From contig NC_092323.1 in the NCBI RefSeq assembly GCF_036785885.1, positions 20,654,501 to 20,718,500 on the forward strand: 64,000 bases of DNA, written 5' to 3'. Below are positions 60,417 through 64,000 of this stretch, in pieces. The first letter of the stretch is position 1; each line of letters begins with the position of its first letter. This DNA is from Coffea arabica (lineage: Eukaryota; Streptophyta; Magnoliopsida; Gentianales; Rubiaceae). A model generated the notes under the pieces. The model saw only the letters and a list, made by a program, of their open reading frames with translations, had not been told where the DNA came from and made no database searches. A program made the translations under genes and the position numbers.

Positions 60417-60445
60417 CCGCGCATCGCGCGGTGATCCCCTCCTAG
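60417..60445 (+). other. Helitron 3' terminus: hairpin and CTAG
   Basis: Perfect stem CCGCGC (60417-60422) and GCGCGG (60426-60431) around loop ATC, then a 10-base spacer and CTAG (60442-60445), with T as next base. This is the structure that ends rolling-circle transfer. Confidence 0.93.
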
Positions 60446-60545
60446 TTAACATATATAGTAAATGTGTGAATGCCAATCCCTCCAATTGAACCCAATTGCT
60501 GACGTGGCACGTTGTGATTGGCCGATTGATGGTCGCCCCCCAAGC
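60446..60545 (+). mobile_element. Candidate 5' end of a second, related Helitron
   Basis: TTAACATATATAGT at 60447, then GAATG, AATTG and GCTGACGTGGCA...GATTGGCCGATTGATGGTCG, parallels 46093-46190 (TTAACATATCTAGT, GAATG, AATTG, GCTGATGTGGCA...ATTGGTCAAATTGGTGGTCG) in order and spacing. It starts directly after the first Helitron's CTAG. The standard TC start is not preserved, so the exact first base is uncertain. Confidence 0.5.
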
Positions 60546-63208
60546 AATTGAGATGAGGACAAAATTGAGATTTCGCCTCCTCATTGGATTGATAGGGTTG
60601 TTGAGAATTCATTTACGCCGCTCACTGTATCTCTTCTTCTCCGAGCCATTTTCTCTCTTGCCTCTCTGGTTCCTTTCTCTCCTCCATTCTTTCCATGGAT
60701 TTCCTGAGAAAATAAATAGAATAACGGCACACAGTTTCTATTCTCTCTTTCTTCTTCATTTTTCCCCTCTTCCCCTCTTTTAAAGATTATTCAAAAAAAT
60801 GACATTTAAAACCCACATTTTTATTCTCTCTGTTTTTTTCCGTTTTGTCTCCTTCTTATCCTGAAATAGGAGAACCTTGAAGATTTGGTCGATCTTGTTT
60901 GCTCAACTGCTCACGTTTGATTTTTCTTTTTCCGTTTCTGATTTTTATCCATCCCTTTTCCTCATAAACTTATGATTTTTCCCTCTTTCTGCGCAGAAAA
61001 GTTTATATTTTCTCTCAGTTATTTTTCTCTTTATTTGTATATAATTACCTTGGAGATCTTTCTTATCTGATTTATTTTCTCTCCGCTGATCTCGCCATTT
61101 TTTAGTTTTAAAATTTTCCTTTATTTTGACTGATTTTTTTCATGTTTGTTTCAGGGTGCAAGTTTAAGGCTTGCATGTTATTATCTGGTATCCTCAATCT
61201 CTACAAAACCCGCCAAGTAAAAAATCTCACATGATGTTTATTTTTCTCGTGACTTTTTTGACTATGATTATTTTGTTCTTATGGAATTTTTGTGTGATTA
61301 TCTCAGGTAAAAACACACAAGGAAGGCCACTGAAGGAGGAATTACAGTTAGTTTCTTGCCCTTTCATTTTTTTTGGTTATTTGGTTGTGATAATATGGTG
61401 TTTTTTTTTTACTTGTTTCTTTCTTCAACTATAATATGAGAAAATCCAATATTGTTCATGCTGGTCTCGACTATGTTAATCTGTTTAGTGTAAATCCAAG
61501 GTTTTGTCTTCTTCGTTTTTTTCCCCCTAATAAATTTGCTCTTGCCAGCATTGCTTATTCTAAGTCTTTCTTAGATGAACGAAGAAAAGATAATGGATGC
61601 TACTTTTCTTCAATAAGCCTTGACGATATGTTTTAATTTCCCTTTTTTTTGTGAACAGATTTTTTTTCATTGTAACTTATTGTAACTTTCTGCTCTCTTT
61701 ATCCTGTTATTGGTCTTTACAAAAGTGAAGGGTGAAAATTTGTGACAGCATCCTATTTCCTCTAGATCCAAAGTTATTTTCTTTTACTTGTTTTACTTGC
61801 TCCGTTTTTATTGTTTTGAGTTTTCTGTTTGAGAATCATACATTGCCAGAACCTAAAGCTCAATTTCTTTTTTTGCAGAATTCAACTCAGACATGTTATT
61901 GCTTGTACATTTGTTGTTTGGCTTGTAGCTTTACTTGTTCCCTTTTTCTAGAGATATGTCTTGTTTTTGTTTTTTTAGTTTTTGTTTATTTGTCAACCTT
62001 ATTGATAATTTACTTTTCTTTTTGTTTATCAACTCAGTAGTGGCAAAGAGAGTAAATTAAGTTGTTTTCCTAGGTAATTTGTAGTTTGCCTTTTGTTGGA
62101 ACTTTATTTTGGTTGGCAATGTCAACCTAGCCAGTTAAAAAATAGCTTAAAAATTTGGGAATAATGTATGAAAAATTTGTATAGCAGATTCAAGGCTGTA
62201 TGAATGTCTTGCTGATAAGAGCTAGTAGCTTGTGGCTTTCGGTAAAGCCAGGACTTCTGAAATTGCATGTCATATTTCCTTTGAAAGTCTCTCAATAAAA
62301 TTTTAAAATATGGGGATTAAAAGGAATAGGAGGGGCAGGGATGAGGGGTAATGAACAAGGTTGTCTTCTAGAATGCCTATGCTCTGATTTTCTACATTTT
62401 CTGCTTGCCCCTACACTATGTGACAAGGTTGAAGTCTTGATGTCACTGCCTACAGAGTGTTGTAGGACATCAATAACTAGGTTGTTTCGACGATGGCGGG
62501 TAATGATCAAGGTTGTTTTCATGAATGCCTGTGCTGCTATACTTCATTGTGAAACTCTGTTTCTTTTTGTTTTCCCCCTTTGTGCTTGTGTGTGTGTGTT
62601 GTAGGTAGGGGTGAGGAGTAGGTTTTGTTGTTCCATTTTTTAAGTAAATACACCTTCACCTACTAGCTTGAACAACCACAAATCCTGCCATCAATTGCCA
62701 ATTATGAGGAGAAAACAGAAAAGCTACAATGTGGATTCTCTCTGTATAAAATACAATTCACTATTTTATGAATGCCATATGCTGGTAATGTGTTCCTACC
62801 CAGATTACATTGATTCAAACTCATTAAGTTTAACAAGTTTAGGGATTTATGCATCATGAGGAACGACTTTTGTCATATGTAGGAAGACAAACTTATTTTG
62901 TATTGATGCTTAGTTGATTTGTGTTAAATGAATTGCTTATTGTAATGAATATGCTTGCAATATTATAAAGCCACATCTTGAAGTCTATTGATGTCCTACA
63001 CTGTGTAGGGAGTGACCAATTGTTATTGCTTAACAGGTCCCATAAGTTCGTATTTGCATAATTCTTGACATGTTTCTCTTTTTTGGGTGGCAAAGGAGGC
63101 TTCGTTCTTTATTCTGCAATGCATGATACTGATTCCGTTGAATGGAAGATTACCTATTATGTTCTTCTTGATTAGTTCTCAGTCTTTTCCATGGATTTCA
63201 TATTTTAG
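60546..63208 (+). other. Leader-like region of the second unit, no gene identified
   Basis: C/T-rich sequence (60600-61150) like an untranslated leader, then AT-rich sequence. Open frames at 61171-61434, 61436-61636 and 61732-62040 are T-rich and hydrophobic and match nothing known. A 62,346-62,540 duplication is listed separately. Confidence 0.35.
62346..62540 (+). repeat. Short direct repeat, spacing ~153 bp
   Basis: GGTAATGAACAAGGTTGT (62346) and GGTAATGATCAAGGTTGT (62499) are followed by similar bases up to GAATGCCTATGCT / GAATGCCTGTGCT. Confidence 0.75.
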
Positions 63209-63706
63209 GATTTCCATCAGCTTCTTGATGAAAAACTTGAACTATCATTAAAGTTGAGAGACTTAACTATTCACTAGGTACAAGAAGGATTTCAAGAATT
63301 CTTCAGAAAGCTCAATGAGTGATTCCTTTTTCTTTCAGGCAAGAGTAAGTCAGGTAGCCAAGATCTAAGTTTGACGCAGGGAGTGCGAGGAGAAAAGGTC
63401 CTTCCTGGGATTGTTCTTCTGTTAGCTCAACTATCTCTTTTCATTGGGCGAAGTGCTATCCCAAGAATTACCAAGGTCACTTTCTGTTCTGTGTTTTTAT
63501 TGTGTTTGTTTCTGCATTCTACTAGAGAATATGTAATATCCATTAGATTTTGAAAACTTTCTAAAAAATCCTATCTTTAACGGTGTCAGGAAATAGCTTC
63601 TTCCTTTTCTTCTGGTGGTGCTCGGGGTTATGAGTATGGCCCTGCTTTCATCCCTGTAGTGATTTGTCGCACCTTCCGGGTAGTTGGGAAGAAGTGCTTG
63701 GACCAT
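63209..63706 (+). pseudogene. Two-exon fragment similar to VPS51 (GARP/EARP tethering subunit)
   Basis: Exon a (63209-63475) translates with QLLDEKLELSLKLRDL, VQEGFQEFF, then GEKVLPGIVLLLAQLSLFI and SAIPRITK. Exon b (63590-63706) continues EIASSFSSGGARGYEYGPAF, then VICRTFRVVGKK. Borders are AG/GT (donor at 63476, acceptor ending 63589, donor at 63707), and the joined order is that of the C-terminal middle part of plant VPS51. That protein is a subunit of the complexes tethering endosome-derived vesicles at the Golgi. In-frame stops TAG (63275-63277, at a usually Trp position) and TGA (63320-63322) and several changes in otherwise conserved residues show it is not functional. No upstream or downstream exons were recognised. 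Retained introns exclude a processed copy, and the position behind a Helitron 5' end suggests gene capture. The family call is from recognition of the sequence pattern, not a search. Confidence 0.75.
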
Positions 63707-63739
63707 GTATGGATTTTTGGATCATCTTTGCACTACTTA

Positions 63740-63980
63740 TTCTTGCTCAAAAACTTTCACTTTCTATGTGCAAAATTGTTACATTTGTGTAGTGAAATTT
63801 GGAGGGCTATTAGCCTAGCTCACTAGATTCGAGACTCAAAATCTATCTCATATTATTATTTCAAAGAAGCCAAATTTCTTGTTCTCATTCAAAACTTCAA
63901 TTTCTACATGCAAAAACTCTACTTTTCACATTTGTCTAGTGAATTTTGGAGGGCTATTACCCTAGCTCACTAGATTATGG
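63740..63980 (+). repeat. Direct repeat of ~90 bp, spacing ~150 bp
   Basis: Both copies contain TTTGGAGGGCTATTA-CCTAGCTCACTAGATT (63799 and 63945) preceded by AAAACTTTCA/AAAACTTCAA and a CATTTGT-TAGTGAA phrase. The function is unknown. Confidence 0.8.
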
Positions 63981-64000
63981 ACACAATCAAATCCTTTGAA

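Larger units (their letters stand above)
46090..60445 (+). mobile_element. Helitron with Rep/helicase, RPA-like and B3 genes, ~14.4 kb
   Basis: The 3' end is certain: hairpin CCGCGC-ATC-GCGCGG and CTAG at 60442-60445, followed by T. The 5' end is a candidate: TC at 46090-46091 followed by TTAACATATCTAGT, chosen because the same phrase, and a downstream GCTGAYGTGGCA...ATTGG block, recurs directly after the 3' end at 60446; the preceding base is C rather than the usual A. Inside, all on the + strand, are a T-rich leader (46,100-49,630), Rep/helicase, an RPA70-like gene, and a two-domain B3 gene. Rep/helicase plus RPA is the known plant Helitron set; B3 is not. All genes are damaged. Confidence 0.85.

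Overview
The window looks like repeat-dense nuclear DNA of a dicot-like flowering plant. It is AT-rich, almost every stretch can be assigned to a transposable element, the primer sites match plant initiator tRNA-Met, and coding pieces are split by short GT-AG introns. No intact host gene was found. The species cannot be named from this sequence.

Left third (1-20,600). The window opens inside an LTR (1-2173) of the same Ty3/gypsy family that appears complete further on. Next comes an array of ~735-bp repeats (2174-5436) that runs straight into a broken CACTA transposase (TNP2, minus strand, 5437-6631). Its 5' terminal inverted repeat lies at 8324-8342. A minus-strand LTR (8716-12072), split by a younger solo LTR (9365-10754), keeps its polypurine tract and a stretch of internal sequence. 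Two Mutator-like elements with perfect 9-bp target duplications follow: a fold-back (13637-14736) and a long-TIR element (15186-16505). After them lie one unrecognised ORF (~17469-18008), a 373-bp tandem duplication, and a worn Helitron 3' end at 20270.

Middle (20,601-45,534). A nearly full-length Ty3/gypsy element (20601-32355, minus strand, 5-bp duplication TAGTC) carries an extra coiled-coil ORF, gag, protease, RT, RNase H and integrase. Its pol is broken, and a deletion joins the integrase to the inside of the 3' LTR. A small non-autonomous LTR element (34226-35970), a 2.0-kb solo LTR (37738-39740, inverted relative to 8716-12072), a GC-ended hAT-type MITE (39969-40950) and a second copy of the long-TIR MULE (44284-45525) follow.

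Right third (about 46,090-64,000). A ~14-kb Helitron lies on the + strand. It has a T-rich leader full of duplications, a multi-exon Rep/helicase gene (49632-55573), an RPA70-like gene (55688-57982), and a two-domain B3 gene (59196-60248) just inside its 3' hairpin and CTAG end (60417-60445). All three genes carry stops or frame changes. Sequence resembling the 5' end of a second, related Helitron starts directly after that end. About 2.8 kb further on are two exons resembling the vesicle-tethering protein VPS51, with two stop codons. The most unusual feature is this Helitron: replication genes plus a B3 DNA-binding module, followed head-to-tail by another Helitron-like unit holding a host gene fragment.
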